Notes under the pieces: generated by a model
Told to the model about the DNA's origin: nothing
Seen by the model: only the letters and a program-made list of their open reading frames with translations
Database searches by the model: none
In this document: piece by piece, positions 36,248 to 46,300 of the stretch
Position numbering within the stretch: position 1 is the first letter of the stretch
Layout: the number at the start of each line of letters is the position of its first letter
Made by a program: the position numbers and the translations under genes
Assembly: GCA_937902925.1 (NCBI GenBank)
Contig: CALFNN010000103.1
Coordinates: forward strand, 310,001 to 374,000
Reading direction: 5' to 3'
Source: an uncultured Opitutaceae bacterium
GTDB lineage: Bacteria; Verrucomicrobiota; Verrucomicrobiia; Opitutales; Opitutaceae
DNA: 64,000 nt

Positions 36248-38478
36248 GCCACTGGGCGGCGCGCGCGCGCCAGAATCCATGCCGTTGCGACGAGAGCCAG
36301 GATGGCGACGGCGAAATAAAGGGGATCAAGCAGGCCGAAGGCCACCGGCGGCGGTCGAGGGTTGAGCAGCGTGGTCAGCCAGAGCATCAGGAGCGTTTCC
36401 GGCAGTTGCAGCCAGGGAAACGCCGGGTGCGACACCAGTGCCGTGAATCGTCCGCGCGTCTGCGCCAGACCGATGCACGTGAGCCCGATGATTGCGGCAA
36501 GGAGGGGATGCCCGCATTCGCGCATCAGACCCGTGGCGTGCGCTCCCCAATAGGCGCACATCAGGAGCGCGGGCCCGATGAGGAGGAGGAGAACTGTCGC
36601 CGGCGACCGTCGGGCGACGCGCGCCACGGCGACAAAGGCAACAACCCACACCAGCAACCCGATGCCGAGGGGCAGGGTGTTCCACCACGAGAACGCGAAT
36701 TTCACGAGCGGAGGGGAAGGCCCGTCCACGGCGTTGAGCGCGGGATGATCCTCATGAAAGAAATGAAGCCAGAACGGCACGAACGTGTTGGAAAAATTCA
36801 TTCCGCGCGAATGCCACCACGACGACCAGTCCGCCGCGCCGCCGTCGGCCATGTGGAAGTAGTCAAAAAACCCAAGTTGGCCGGCGGCGGTCGATCCCTT
36901 CGCGCGCGGCGCCAGATGTCCCGCCAGCATCCACGGGAGGACGATGAGAAACAGTCCGGCCGAAAACCGGAGTCCGCCCGCGAGGAAGGGAACCGCTTTA
37001 CGTTCGCCACGGGCCGCCGCCCAGATTGCCAGCCATGGCGCCCAGAGCAGGGCGAGCGGGTGAAACAGGAAACCCACGGCCAGCGCGAGGCCGGCACCGA
37101 CCGGCCGCCGGCGGTGGGCGAACAGGAAGCTCACGAGCACCCACGCCGTCGCCTCCCATTTCGGCCAGGTGAAGAGGATGTCGTGGATGCCGAAGGGGCA
37201 GAGCGCGAGCAACCCCGCGCCCACGACCGCCCATGTTTCGCCAACCAGAGGAACCAGGACGGCGAACAGCGCGAAGATGACCATGCTCGCGAGCGTCATG
37301 AGAACGACGCGGTAGGCGGCGAAGCCGGTTGAATCGAACGGCTGCCAGGGTTGGTCGGGCATCGCGACTGGCGGCGGGCCGGCGGTGGCAAGCGCAATGG
37401 GCAGTGCCGCCAGGCCAGCGAGCGGCCCGCGACTGAAGAATGTCCACGGGGAGAAATAGCTTTCGGAATCCAGGCTCGCGGGGGAGAAATGGTGTGCCGC
37501 CGTTTGGACGACGTGGAACGAGATTCGGGCATCCGAGCGGTCGCCGACAGCGAGCGTGCGGGAGATCGTGCCGGCATAAAGTTCTCCCTCGGGGCCGCCG
37601 GAATACGTCGCCTTGGCCGTCGTGGCGACGACGACGAGCGCCGCGACGGCGATGGCACGCATGACGCCGGCCTCCATGGACGGAGGGCGGCGCCAAAGGC
37701 GGATGCCGACCGCCGCCCAAAGAGCGGCGACAAAGACAAAACCGAGGTAATGCGGCCGCGCCATGCCATCGAACGACCAAATCGCGACTCCGGCAGCGGT
37801 AAGCAACGCCGGGCCCAACCCGAGAACAAGCACGGCGCGCAACTCCCCACCGGCCTCCCGCGGTGTCCAGACGAGTCCCGGGCCCCAGAGCAGCGTCAAC
37901 GCGAGAGCGAGGGTCGCGAAGACCTGGCCGAACATGAACCACTCGGCCAAGGGTGAAAAAGGTGTGGCAAACGGCTCCGAAAACGCGAGCCAGCCATAAG
38001 TGTCGGAGGCGCGGTCCCAAGCGACCAGTCGCACCGCGACGGTTCCGCGCGAAGAACGAAAGCTCCAGGGTTTCCATTCCTCGTGTGGGTCGGGGATCGG
38101 GCAGTCGACCGGCGTGATGCTGCCGTCGGCATGGCGAAATTCCGCGGTGAGCTTGCAGCCCGAGTGCTGGGGATAGCCGGCGACGTAGACGCGCACCAGT
38201 CCCGGGGAAACGGGCAACCAGTTCGTGGCGGCTTCGCCCTGCCATTCATCGCCGTTGTTCCACGAACCCACAGTGCGAGCGTTGGGCGGCAGGGTCGTGG
38301 CGTTGGTGCCGGTGAAGTGACCCTCGGGGCGAAATCCGCCGACACACCAAGCAGAGGGATTGCCGGCAAGCGGCGCGGCGGTGGATTGCAGGTGCACGAA
38401 GGTGCCACGGACAAGGGAAAGGACCAACGCCATGCCGGCGAAAGTCCAGATGCCGCGCATCGCCTTGACGCCCGTCAT
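36244..38478 (-). CDS. Multi-spanning membrane protein with N-terminal beta-rich ectodomain (GT-C-like)
   Basis: A protein of about 744 residues with one N-terminal helix, a beta-rich ectodomain and about eleven further helices. The ectodomain reads WNNGDEWQGEAATNWLPVSP, VRVYVAGYPQHSGCKLTAEF and HEEWKPWSFRSSRGTVAVRL, and matches that of the adjacent protein at 34088-36247 (VxVLVAGYP with [27 protein letters not shown]). I use the ATG at 38478 (MTGVKAMRGIWTFAG). A later ATG at 38460 is nearly as good. The stop overlaps the next gene by four bases. The family role is unknown; probably a glycan-assembly membrane enzyme. Confidence 0.66.
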   Translation of the reverse strand: MTGVKAMRGIWTFAGMALVLSLVRGTFVHLQSTAAPLAGNPSAWCVGGFRPEGHFTGTNATTLPPNARTVGSWNNGDEWQGEAATNWLPVSPGLVRVYVAGYPQHSGCKLTAEFRHADGSITPVDCPIPDPHEEWKPWSFRSSRGTVAVRLVAWDRASDTYGWLAFSEPFATPFSPLAEWFMFGQVFATLALALTLLWGPGLVWTPREAGGELRAVLVLGLGPALLTAAGVAIWSFDGMARPHYLGFVFVAALWAAVGIRLWRRPPSMEAGVMRAIAVAALVVVATTAKATYSGGPEGELYAGTISRTLAVGDRSDARISFHVVQTAAHHFSPASLDSESYFSPWTFFSRGPLAGLAALPIALATAGPPPVAMPDQPWQPFDSTGFAAYRVVLMTLASMVIFALFAVLVPLVGETWAVVGAGLLALCPFGIHDILFTWPKWEATAWVLVSFLFAHRRRPVGAGLALAVGFLFHPLALLWAPWLAIWAAARGERKAVPFLAGGLRFSAGLFLIVLPWMLAGHLAPRAKGSTAAGQLGFFDYFHMADGGAADWSSWWHSRGMNFSNTFVPFWLHFFHEDHPALNAVDGPSPPLVKFAFSWWNTLPLGIGLLVWVVAFVAVARVARRSPATVLLLLIGPALLMCAYWGAHATGLMRECGHPLLAAIIGLTCIGLAQTRGRFTALVSHPAFPWLQLPETLLMLWLTTLLNPRPPPVAFGLLDPLYFAVAILALVATAWILARARRPVA

Positions 38479-38613
38479 CGGAATGCCTTTCGCATCGTGC
38501 CGCCGAACGAGTGGGGGTGCGGCCACGGCCCGCGGGCGACGCGGACCGGACGCCGAAGTGACCCGCGGTTCTGGCGGCGGCTGACAGGAGAGGACGGAAA
38601 CCGGGTCATGAGC

Positions 38614-39369
38614 CTACAAGGGGCCGAAGCGGGCTTTTGCCCAAGCCACGAGCCACGTGATCGGGTCGCGGAACATGCGGATTTTTTTTCCTTCCTTGAA
38701 CGAGCGCGACTTGTAGCTGACGGGAATCTCGATCGGCCGGTGGCCTTTCCGGACGAGCTTGATCAGCAGTTCCCAGTCGAAATCGAACCGGTCACACTCG
38801 AAGGTGAGGCCGGCGAGGCACTCGCGACGGAAAACCTTATACATCGTGAACGGGTCGCGCAGCCACATGCCGAGCGCCGCGTTGATAAGCAGCGTGAAAC
38901 CCCAGTGCGCGACGTTGAGGATCAGCGCCTGGACCGGTTGCGAAGCAAACTGGCGGATCGCCCAGCCGCCGGCGCCGTGCCGCGACCCGAGCACGAATTC
39001 CTGGCGACCGGCGGCGATCGGCGCCAGCAGGATGTCGTAGTCGCCGAGATCGTATTCAAGGTCGGCGTCCTGGATCAGGATGACATCGCCGTTGGCATGC
39101 GGGAAGGCGGCGCGGACCGCGTGCCCCTTGCCGCGGGGTCGGTCCTCAAGGATGAGTTTCACCCGCGGGCGATCGCGGTAGCCGAGCACGATGTCGCGAG
39201 TGCCGTCGGTCGAGTTGCTCTCGACGATGACGATCTCGAGCGTCCAGCCCGGAATGGCCTTGGCAAGGATCGCGTCGAGGGCCGGTCGGACCGTCGCGGC
39301 CTCGTTGTAGACGGGCACGATGACGGAAAGGACTCCGTCGTGGATGGGCTGGTGTGCGGGAGTGGACAT
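38614..39369 (-). CDS. Glycosyltransferase family 2 (polyprenyl-phosphate mannosyltransferase-like)
   Basis: A 251-residue GT2 enzyme: GVLSVIVPVYNEAATVRPAL, TLEIVIVESNSTDGTRDIVL, GDVILIQDADLEYDLGDYDI (DAD metal motif), AALGMWLRDPFTMYKVFRRE and FDFDWELLIKLVRKGHRPIE. These are standard for the polyprenol-phosphate-sugar synthase branch. SRSFKEGKKIRMFRDPITWL closes the domain. The ATG at 39369 is preferred; a TTG one codon upstream would add one residue. The 131 bases before it, between the GT-C-like gene and this gene, hold nothing I recognise. Confidence 0.86.
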   Translation of the reverse strand: MSTPAHQPIHDGVLSVIVPVYNEAATVRPALDAILAKAIPGWTLEIVIVESNSTDGTRDIVLGYRDRPRVKLILEDRPRGKGHAVRAAFPHANGDVILIQDADLEYDLGDYDILLAPIAAGRQEFVLGSRHGAGGWAIRQFASQPVQALILNVAHWGFTLLINAALGMWLRDPFTMYKVFRRECLAGLTFECDRFDFDWELLIKLVRKGHRPIEIPVSYKSRSFKEGKKIRMFRDPITWLVAWAKARFGPL

Positions 39370-39500
39370 CAACGCGGGGAGCGGCCGGGTCAGGGCAGTC
39401 TGGCCGGCGTGGTGCGGACCGAGGAATCATCAGCGGCAAACAGGCGCGCGGTCATGGTGGGAGTGCAGTGTCGCGAAAATGCGCGCCCCGCGACAAGGTT

Positions 39501-41459
39501 TTAGCGGGTGGACCCCGGCGGGGGCTCCCTTTTCCATCCGATCGCGGCGAGCGCGAGCAACGCGGCCGCCCCGAGGGCAAGTTCGGCAATCAGCAGCCCG
39601 TTCCTGGCCGCCTGCCAGGCGAAGTGGGACAGCGAACTCATCTCGACCGGGGCGCTGAACGCGAGCCAGTGGTGGGAGTCCTCATCCCGGGCGACGACGA
39701 CAAACGGCACGAGCGGCGCACGCACATAGGCTGTCCGCCACGTGTCGAGTGGGATTTTCGTGGGCAGAACCTCGGCGAGGCGGGCGCCGGTCTGCGCATC
39801 GCACAATTCGAGCGTGTTGCCGGACTCGCCAATATCTCCCGACGTCTCGAAGGCCAGCCAACCGCCGAGCGGCGCGGTGAGGGGTGCGCTGGTCCATTCG
39901 CCCCGGGCCGCGGCACCCCCGGGGCCGAACGAGCCCCACGTGGTTCGCGAGGCGAACGCGGGGGCGGCGGGTGGGAGTCCATTGCGCGGCGCGGCATCGA
40001 GCGTGAGCCGGTCGGCATGATTTTCTCCAAAAATCCCGTTGCCGCCCGGACCCGCGCGCAGTGGCAGGGTTGGGCGCACACCGACCGGCATCAGCGCGCG
40101 CAGCGAAGCATGTTCGAGGCGCTGGGCGAGATAGTCGGGCACGGGGTAGGGAATATCGTCGGGGACGAGATCACGGCGATCGTTGGTGGCCAGATAGGCC
40201 CGCATGGCCACCTCGGCGCGATCGAAGAGCCGCCGGCGCTCGGGCATGCCCTCCATCAGCGCGAAGCGCGAATTGTCGTAGAGGCCCCACGCGAGAACTC
40301 CGAACCACGCCACCACCAGCGCGGCGCGAGCGACCGACCGGACGCGGGACGCCGGCGCATGCGCACCATGCCAGCCGAGCGCGAGCCCGTTCACGGCCAT
40401 GCCGAAAGCGAGGGTGTCCATGTAGCGCGAGGCCGGGTAGTCGGCGCCAGCGCCGCGGGCATAGGCGGCGGCGACCACCTGCATCAACACCCAGCCACCG
40501 AGTGCCACGATCGTTTGAGGCACACGACCGTCAGTGCCGCGTGGCAGGCGGAGAACCTGCCAGGCGACGAGAACGAACGGCAACCACAGGACGAGCGCCG
40601 CCCAGCCGTTGTCTCCGAGCGGAGCCGGCCATTGCAGGCTGTGAACGATCGAAAACGAAAAATCGTGCGCGGTCTTGGCTTTGAGTTCGTCGTGGTAGGG
40701 AACCTCGACATGGGTGAACCAACCGATGCCTGTCAGTGCCACTCCGACGAGGAGGGTTGGCCAGGCGGATCGCACGGTCGTGTCGCCACGGAGCAGACGA
40801 AGAGCAACCACGGGCAAGACCGCGGCCGCGGCAAAAAAACCGGAGCCCATCGTCAGCAACGCCAGGGCGGCGGCGAAGACGGCGGCGAACCAGCCGGCGC
40901 GCCACGGTCGCGCGAACGGCAGCGCCAGCAGAGCGGCGAGCGAAAGACCCAGCAGCCAGAATTGCTGCGAGTGAAAACCGCTGATGACATTTTCCCAGGC
41001 AAAGGGCAGGCCGAAGAGCGCGGCGAGGAGGACAAAGAGCGGAGCGTGCCAGCAGCCATCAAGCCAGCGGCGGGCCGCGAGCCACAGCGCGACAGCGACG
41101 GCGCCGTGGAGGAGGGCGTTGACGACGCATTCGAGACGGGAGTCCCACTGGCCGCTGGCGAGGACCAGCGCGAGGCTCTGGAGTTTCGTGAGCACCACCC
41201 GATGTTCGTTGTGCGGCAGAAACAGCTCGGGGAGGAAATTGCCATGCTCGAACCAGGGCACGAGGAGATGCAGGCCCTCGGCGTCCCACTGGTCCCAGAA
41301 CGGCAGGTCGGAACCGAACCGATCGACGACGGCCCATTTCCCGCCGACCACGATGAAGAAAAGGGCGACGGCAAAAGCCGCGGTAAAAAACCGCGAACGC
41401 CGGGGGCGGGCCGGGGTCGGAAAATAACGGGAGGCGACGGCTGGAGGTGGCCGGGACAT
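39501..41459 (-). CDS. Multi-spanning GT-C-like membrane protein with C-terminal beta-rich domain
   Basis: A 652-residue protein with about eleven helices. The first extracytoplasmic loop contains RFGSDLPFWDQWDAEGLHLL and a following loop LPHNEHRVVLTKLQSLALV, as in family members with an acidic WDxxD-like motif. A beta-rich extracytoplasmic region near residues 500-615 precedes the last helix (LLIAELALGAAALLALAAIG). It includes GEWTSAPLTAPLGGWLAFET, GNTLELCDAQTGARLAEV and HHWLAFSAPVEM. Similar domains sit at the N-terminus of the two upstream-coded homologues at 34088-38478. It starts one base after a methyltransferase stop, which implies co-transcription. Substrate unknown. Confidence 0.68.
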   Translation of the reverse strand: MSRPPPAVASRYFPTPARPRRSRFFTAAFAVALFFIVVGGKWAVVDRFGSDLPFWDQWDAEGLHLLVPWFEHGNFLPELFLPHNEHRVVLTKLQSLALVLASGQWDSRLECVVNALLHGAVAVALWLAARRWLDGCWHAPLFVLLAALFGLPFAWENVISGFHSQQFWLLGLSLAALLALPFARPWRAGWFAAVFAAALALLTMGSGFFAAAAVLPVVALRLLRGDTTVRSAWPTLLVGVALTGIGWFTHVEVPYHDELKAKTAHDFSFSIVHSLQWPAPLGDNGWAALVLWLPFVLVAWQVLRLPRGTDGRVPQTIVALGGWVLMQVVAAAYARGAGADYPASRYMDTLAFGMAVNGLALGWHGAHAPASRVRSVARAALVVAWFGVLAWGLYDNSRFALMEGMPERRRLFDRAEVAMRAYLATNDRRDLVPDDIPYPVPDYLAQRLEHASLRALMPVGVRPTLPLRAGPGGNGIFGENHADRLTLDAAPRNGLPPAAPAFASRTTWGSFGPGGAAARGEWTSAPLTAPLGGWLAFETSGDIGESGNTLELCDAQTGARLAEVLPTKIPLDTWRTAYVRAPLVPFVVVARDEDSHHWLAFSAPVEMSSLSHFAWQAARNGLLIAELALGAAALLALAAIGWKREPPPGSTR

Positions 41460-41460
41460 A

Positions 41461-42513
41461 TCAAACCTCCGCCACGGCGAGGAGATGGTAATAAAGTGGC
41501 AGCCCTTCCGGCGTGCTCAACGGATGACGCGCATAGCAGAGCACCTCGACGCGCGGGAAATGGGCCGCCAGGAGGTGGCGGAGGCTGGCCCGCGTGAAGA
41601 AATTCTTGTGGTCGCCCTCGAGGAGATGCCACGGCACCGCCACGTAGCGGTGGAGGTAGGGAATCAATTCGACATTGGGCACCGAGACGATGAGCCGGCG
41701 GCGGATCACGCGGCGGATTTCGGTGAGGAACGCGGCGGGATCGGCGATGTGCTCCAGCACCTCGATGCAAATCGCGCTGTCGAAGGCGCCGTCGGAGAAT
41801 GGCAGCGTTCGGCCGTCGACCTGCTGGTGGGGCAACCCGAGGCGCGCAAGTTCGACGCAATCGGAGGGCTTCACCTCGACCCCGAACCAATCGTAGCCCG
41901 CGGCCAGCAAAGCGCGGCCGTAGCCGCCGAAGCCGCAGCCGACGTCGAGCACGCGGCCGGCCGGCGGGCCGAGATAGCGCCGCACCAGTGCGAGGCACTC
42001 GGGGTTTGCCTCGGACACCGACGGACCGGTGCAGTAAATGTCAGCGCGGTGAAAGAGCCGGGTTTCGTCGGGTCGGGCGAGGACGCCGTAGTGATTGTCG
42101 CGATGGTCGTGGGCGATGAGCCTTATATCGCACGCGCCGCCTGGCTCGGTGTGGCCGTCGGCGAACCGCGCCCGGCATTCGAGGCGCGCGGACGCCGTGC
42201 CGAAGAGGAAGGGCGCGTTGACCACCAATGCGAACCCGGCCGGGGTGCCGGGGGCGAGGCGCAGGGTTTTTTCCAAATCGGGGCGCGGCACACGCAGGCT
42301 CGTCTCTCCGAGCAGGCGCCCGTTGGCGTGGATTTCGACGGCGACGACCGCGGCGTTGCGTTCACCGCCGTGGAGCCAGCCCTCGATGCGGAGACAAAGC
42401 GGATCGTTGAGGGAGTCCGGCCGGGGAAGGTCGATGACGGCGTTGATGGCCATGCAGGAGGTTGCGGCGGTCGGCGCGAAGGGTTCGCGGTGTGCGATTA
42501 GCGGTGCCGCCAT
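41461..42513 (-). CDS. SAM-dependent methyltransferase with N-terminal beta-rich domain
   Basis: A 350-residue protein. Residues about 20-140 form a beta-rich domain (LRIEGWLHGGERNAAVVAVE, IHANGRLLGETSLRVPRPDL, AGFALVVNAPFLFG, RLECRARFADGHTE). Residues about 175-350 are a class I methyltransferase: GRVLDVGCGFGGYGRALLAA, DWFGVEVKPSDCVELARLGL, DGAFDSAICIEVLEHIADPA, LIVSVPNVELIPYLHRYVA. The same kind of accessory domain occurs in the middle of the large protein at 43305-47162. I place the start at MAAPLIAHREPFAPTAATS (42513); MAINAVIDLP at 42453 is an alternative. It probably modifies a sugar on a lipid-linked oligosaccharide. Confidence 0.8.
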   Translation of the reverse strand: MAAPLIAHREPFAPTAATSCMAINAVIDLPRPDSLNDPLCLRIEGWLHGGERNAAVVAVEIHANGRLLGETSLRVPRPDLEKTLRLAPGTPAGFALVVNAPFLFGTASARLECRARFADGHTEPGGACDIRLIAHDHRDNHYGVLARPDETRLFHRADIYCTGPSVSEANPECLALVRRYLGPPAGRVLDVGCGFGGYGRALLAAGYDWFGVEVKPSDCVELARLGLPHQQVDGRTLPFSDGAFDSAICIEVLEHIADPAAFLTEIRRVIRRRLIVSVPNVELIPYLHRYVAVPWHLLEGDHKNFFTRASLRHLLAAHFPRVEVLCYARHPLSTPEGLPLYYHLLAVAEV

Positions 42514-42545
42514 CGGACGCGGCAAGGCTATTTGCCCATGCGACG

Positions 42546-43292
42546 TCACGGAACCGGGCGGGCGATGAGTGGTTTGCGCAGCACGCACACCGACTGACCG
42601 AGGTGACCGAGCCCCGACATCCGGAGACCGCTCTCCCAGACAACTTCCCCGGCGAAAGGAATGTGCGGCTTGTCGCCGTCGTGGAAGGCCTCAAGATCGA
42701 GGGCGGCGTTGAAGGCGAACGCCTCGAAAGCATCGCGACTCAGGAACTGACTCAGGACTTTCCGGGGGTCCTGATTGGCGAAGGTTTGCTCGAAAACGGT
42801 CCAATGACTGCGAATCTTGAATTCCAGGAACGAGCACACGATCTTTCCGCCGGGTCGCAGCACTCGTTTTGATTCGAGGAGATATCGCCACGTCTGCTCG
42901 TGGGACAGGTGGGTGAAAACGGAGAAGAAACAGACGAAGTCGGCGCTTTCGTCGGCCGCCGGGATGGATTCGCCATTGGTCTCGACGAACCGCCAGTCGG
43001 GCCGCCCGCACAATTGCCGGGCGTGCTCCAGGAGACTGGGAAGAATGTCGGTGCCCAAATAGCCGCCCCGGAGACCGGGGGCGAGCTGCGCCGCCAGCCG
43101 CCCGCTGCCGCAGCCGACATCGATCACCGAACTCTCTGGCGTGAGGCCGCAGGAGCGGAGCAGTGCGAATTCAAGCCTGCCGGCGATTTCAAAGTCGCCG
43201 CCCACCGCCCTGGCATGGGCCTGTCCGGAGGCGGCAAGGTGTTTCCACAGGTGATCGTATTGGCTCTTGTAGCCGGGTTGGTCGGGCGGCAT
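42546..43292 (-). CDS. SAM-dependent methyltransferase (class I)
   Basis: A 248-residue methyltransferase starting MPPDQPGYKSQYDHLWKHLA. Motif I is SSVIDVGCGSGRLAAQLAPG, with GGYLGTDILPSLLEHARQLC and ADFVCFFSVFTHLSHEQTWR for the next motifs, and VLRPGGKIVCSFLEFKIR for the post-core strand. It lies 12 bases after the 1285-residue glycosyltransferase gene and 32 before another methyltransferase gene on the same strand, so these form one unit. Substrate is probably a sugar residue transferred by that large enzyme, but this is inference. Confidence 0.82.
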   Translation of the reverse strand: MPPDQPGYKSQYDHLWKHLAASGQAHARAVGGDFEIAGRLEFALLRSCGLTPESSVIDVGCGSGRLAAQLAPGLRGGYLGTDILPSLLEHARQLCGRPDWRFVETNGESIPAADESADFVCFFSVFTHLSHEQTWRYLLESKRVLRPGGKIVCSFLEFKIRSHWTVFEQTFANQDPRKVLSQFLSRDAFEAFAFNAALDLEAFHDGDKPHIPFAGEVVWESGLRMSGLGHLGQSVCVLRKPLIARPVP

Positions 43293-43304
43293 GCGCGGAT
43301 GGTT

Positions 43305-46300
43305 TTATTTTGCGGGTGGTGCCACGCGCGGTGGAAAGCCCAGCGAGAAATCCTCGCCGATCAGGGTGAGGTTCGGGTTGTAGGCCGGGTCGGCGTCGAG
43401 CAACGGCGCCCAGGTCCGCCGCATGCAGGCGATCTCGCCCTGGAAGCGCGCGATCTTCTCGGGTGTGTCCTCGGCGCCGCGGCTCGCGGATTCGTGATGG
43501 TAGAATTCCGCGAACGGTGTCCAGAGGTTGCGGCGGCCGGTCTGGAGAAGGCGCAGGCACAGGTCGATGTCGTTGAACGCGACGGCGAGGTCGGTCTCGT
43601 TGAAACCGCCGACCGACTCGAAAAGTTCCTTGCGCACCACGAGGCACGCGGCGGTGACGGCGGAATAGTTCTGCACGAGGCGGAGGCGGTTGCGCTGGCC
43701 CTCGGCGCCGCGCGGGCTCTGCTTGAAGGCGTGGCCCGCCACGCCATCGCGCAACGCCGGGCCGGTGAGGCCGAGGATGGCGCCGGCGTGCTGCACGGTG
43801 TCGTTGGGATAGTAGAGCATCGCGCCGACGGCGCCGATTTCCGGCCGGACGGCGTGCGAGACCATTTCCTCGAGCCAGCCGGGCGAGATGACCTCGAGGT
43901 CGTTGTTGAGGAAGGCGAGCAGCGGGCCGCGCGCCTCGCGGACGGCGAAATTGTTGAGTGCCGAGAAATTGAACGGCGCGTCGTAGTCGACAATGCGCAC
44001 GCCGGCGGCGCGCAGCTCGTCGAGGCAGGCGAGCGTGGCGGAGTCGTCGGAGCGGTTGTTGACGACGATGATTTCGAAGTCGGGATAGACGGTTTTCGCC
44101 AGCAGCGAGTCCACGCAGCGCCGGAGCAGCGGCTCGGCGTTGCGCGTGGGGATGATGATCGAAACCCGGGGCGGCGGCGAGGGGAGCGCGCGCTTCACCC
44201 GCCAGTGCCGGCCCTCGACGGCGATGAGTTCGGCGGCGACGCCGGTGCGGGCGAGGTGATCGGCAAGCGCCTTCTCGGCGGCGCGGAACGGATAGTCGCT
44301 TTTTCCCTCGACGAGCAGGGCGGTCGAACCGGGGATGGCGCGCCAGTGGTAGAGCACGCGAGGGATGTGGCGAATCCGCGACGGATCGAGACCCTCGGTC
44401 GCGCGCAGGGTTAGATCCCAGTCCTGGCTGCCTTCGTAGCCGAGGCGGAAGCCGCCGATGTCGCGGAGCCGCTGCGTGCGAAAAACGGAAAGGTGGCAGG
44501 TGTAGTTCTGGCCGAGGAGGAGGTCGGGATTCCAGTCGGGCTTGAAATAGGGATCGAACCGCTGGCCGGCTTCGTCGAGCTTGTCCTCGTCGGAGTAGAT
44601 GAACTCCAGCTCGGGCTTTTCGTTGAGCGCGAAGACGATCTCGGCGAGCGCATGCGGCCGGATTTCGTCGTCGTGATCGAGCAGCGCGGTGAATTCGCCC
44701 TTGGCCAGCGCGAGCGCGGAGTTGGAGGCGGAGGAAATGTGGCCGTTGGTCTCGCGATAGGCGACCTTGATGCGCGGATCCTTCTTTTCGTAGCGGACCA
44801 GAATCTTCCGGACGTGGGGCGCGGTCGAGGCGTCGTCGGCGATGCAGAGTTCCCAGTTTTCGTGGAGCTGCCGGCGAACGGACTCGATCGCACGGACCAG
44901 CCATTTTTCCGGGGTGTTGTAGGTGGGCATCAACACCGAGAGGAGCGGCCGCTGCGCGAGACTGGCGAGCCGGGCGCGAATGCGATCGGCATCGTCGGGC
45001 GTGAGCGAATCGTGGGCGGCGACCCAGGCGGCATAGGAATTGTCTGACGGCGCTCCCGGACGGTCGGGGACGGTTTGCCTGATGGGACGGGATTCGACGA
45101 CGTGCCAGGCGCCGGATTCGTCCTGCAGTTCCACGATCAGCGAGTGCATGCCAGAGGCCGGCACATCGACGGTCACTGACCAGCCGCAACGCGCCGCGCC
45201 GGGTTGATCGCGGTGGTGTTCGAGAACGTCGGCACGGTCCAGACCGAATTCGCCGGGGAAGGTGCGGGCGCCAAGGCGGGCGCGCATCGCGGTGAGAGCG
45301 ACGCCGTCCCGGTGCAGTGACCAGCCGCGGAGATTGAGCGTGGCTGGAATCGCGCTCCAGTCGGCCGGGGCGTCGACGTTGCCGATGAGTTTATCGGACG
45401 GACGCGGCGGGGAGGGCCGGTCGAGCAACGCCCGCCGCGCCGCGCGCAGCGGGGCCGTGGCTTGCCACGAGAACGAGGCCTGCATGCGGGCGATTTTTTC
45501 CTCGCGGGTCCGGCAGAGGGCCTCGGCTTCGGCGAGCCGGCCCCGAGTCGCTTCGAGCTCGGTGGAGGTGGAGGCGAGTTCGTTCTTCAGGCCGGAAATT
45601 TCGGATTCGGCGGCGTGGAGCTGACCGGTGGTTGCGTTGAGCTGGAGGTTCGCGGCGTGCAGGCGCGTCGCCACCTCGTCGTGGCGGCGGGTCTGCTCGG
45701 CGAGCTTTGCCGCAAGGTTGCCCGCATGGGCACGCGACGTGGCGAGAAACTCCTCGACGTTCCGGACGTGCTGCCGGGTCAGCGCGTGCTGGGCGAGGGC
45801 GTCGTCGCGCTCGGCGCGGGCGCGGGCGATGTGGAGCGCGCCGGTGAGCTCCAAGCCTTCCTCGAGCTGCCGCACGATCTGACCGAGCAGCTCGGTGCCG
45901 GCGGGATCGCCGGCGGCGGTCGCCGGCAGCCGGGCGGCGAGGATCGTGGCCTCGCTGGCGGTCAGCGACCGGGCGAGCGACCAGTCGGTCGCGGTCGGTC
46001 GGGCGGCGACGGTCGCGTAGAAATCGGCAAGGGCGGCGGAGTTGCCGCCGAGGTCGAAGTGCCGGCGGGCGAAAGCGACGGCGTTTTCTCCGAGCATCGC
46101 GCCGAGCGTCGGGTCCGCAAAAAGCCGCTCGCACGTGTCGGCGATCTCCTCCGGTGCGCCCGTGGAAAGAAAGACCGCATCGCGGCCGTCCGACATGAGC
46201 GCCGCGAGGTTCGTGGCCGGAAGGACGACGGGTTTGCCCATCGCCAGGAATTCGGGGAGTTTCGAAGGCAGGCGGTAGTCGTTGAACGGACCGGCGCGGC

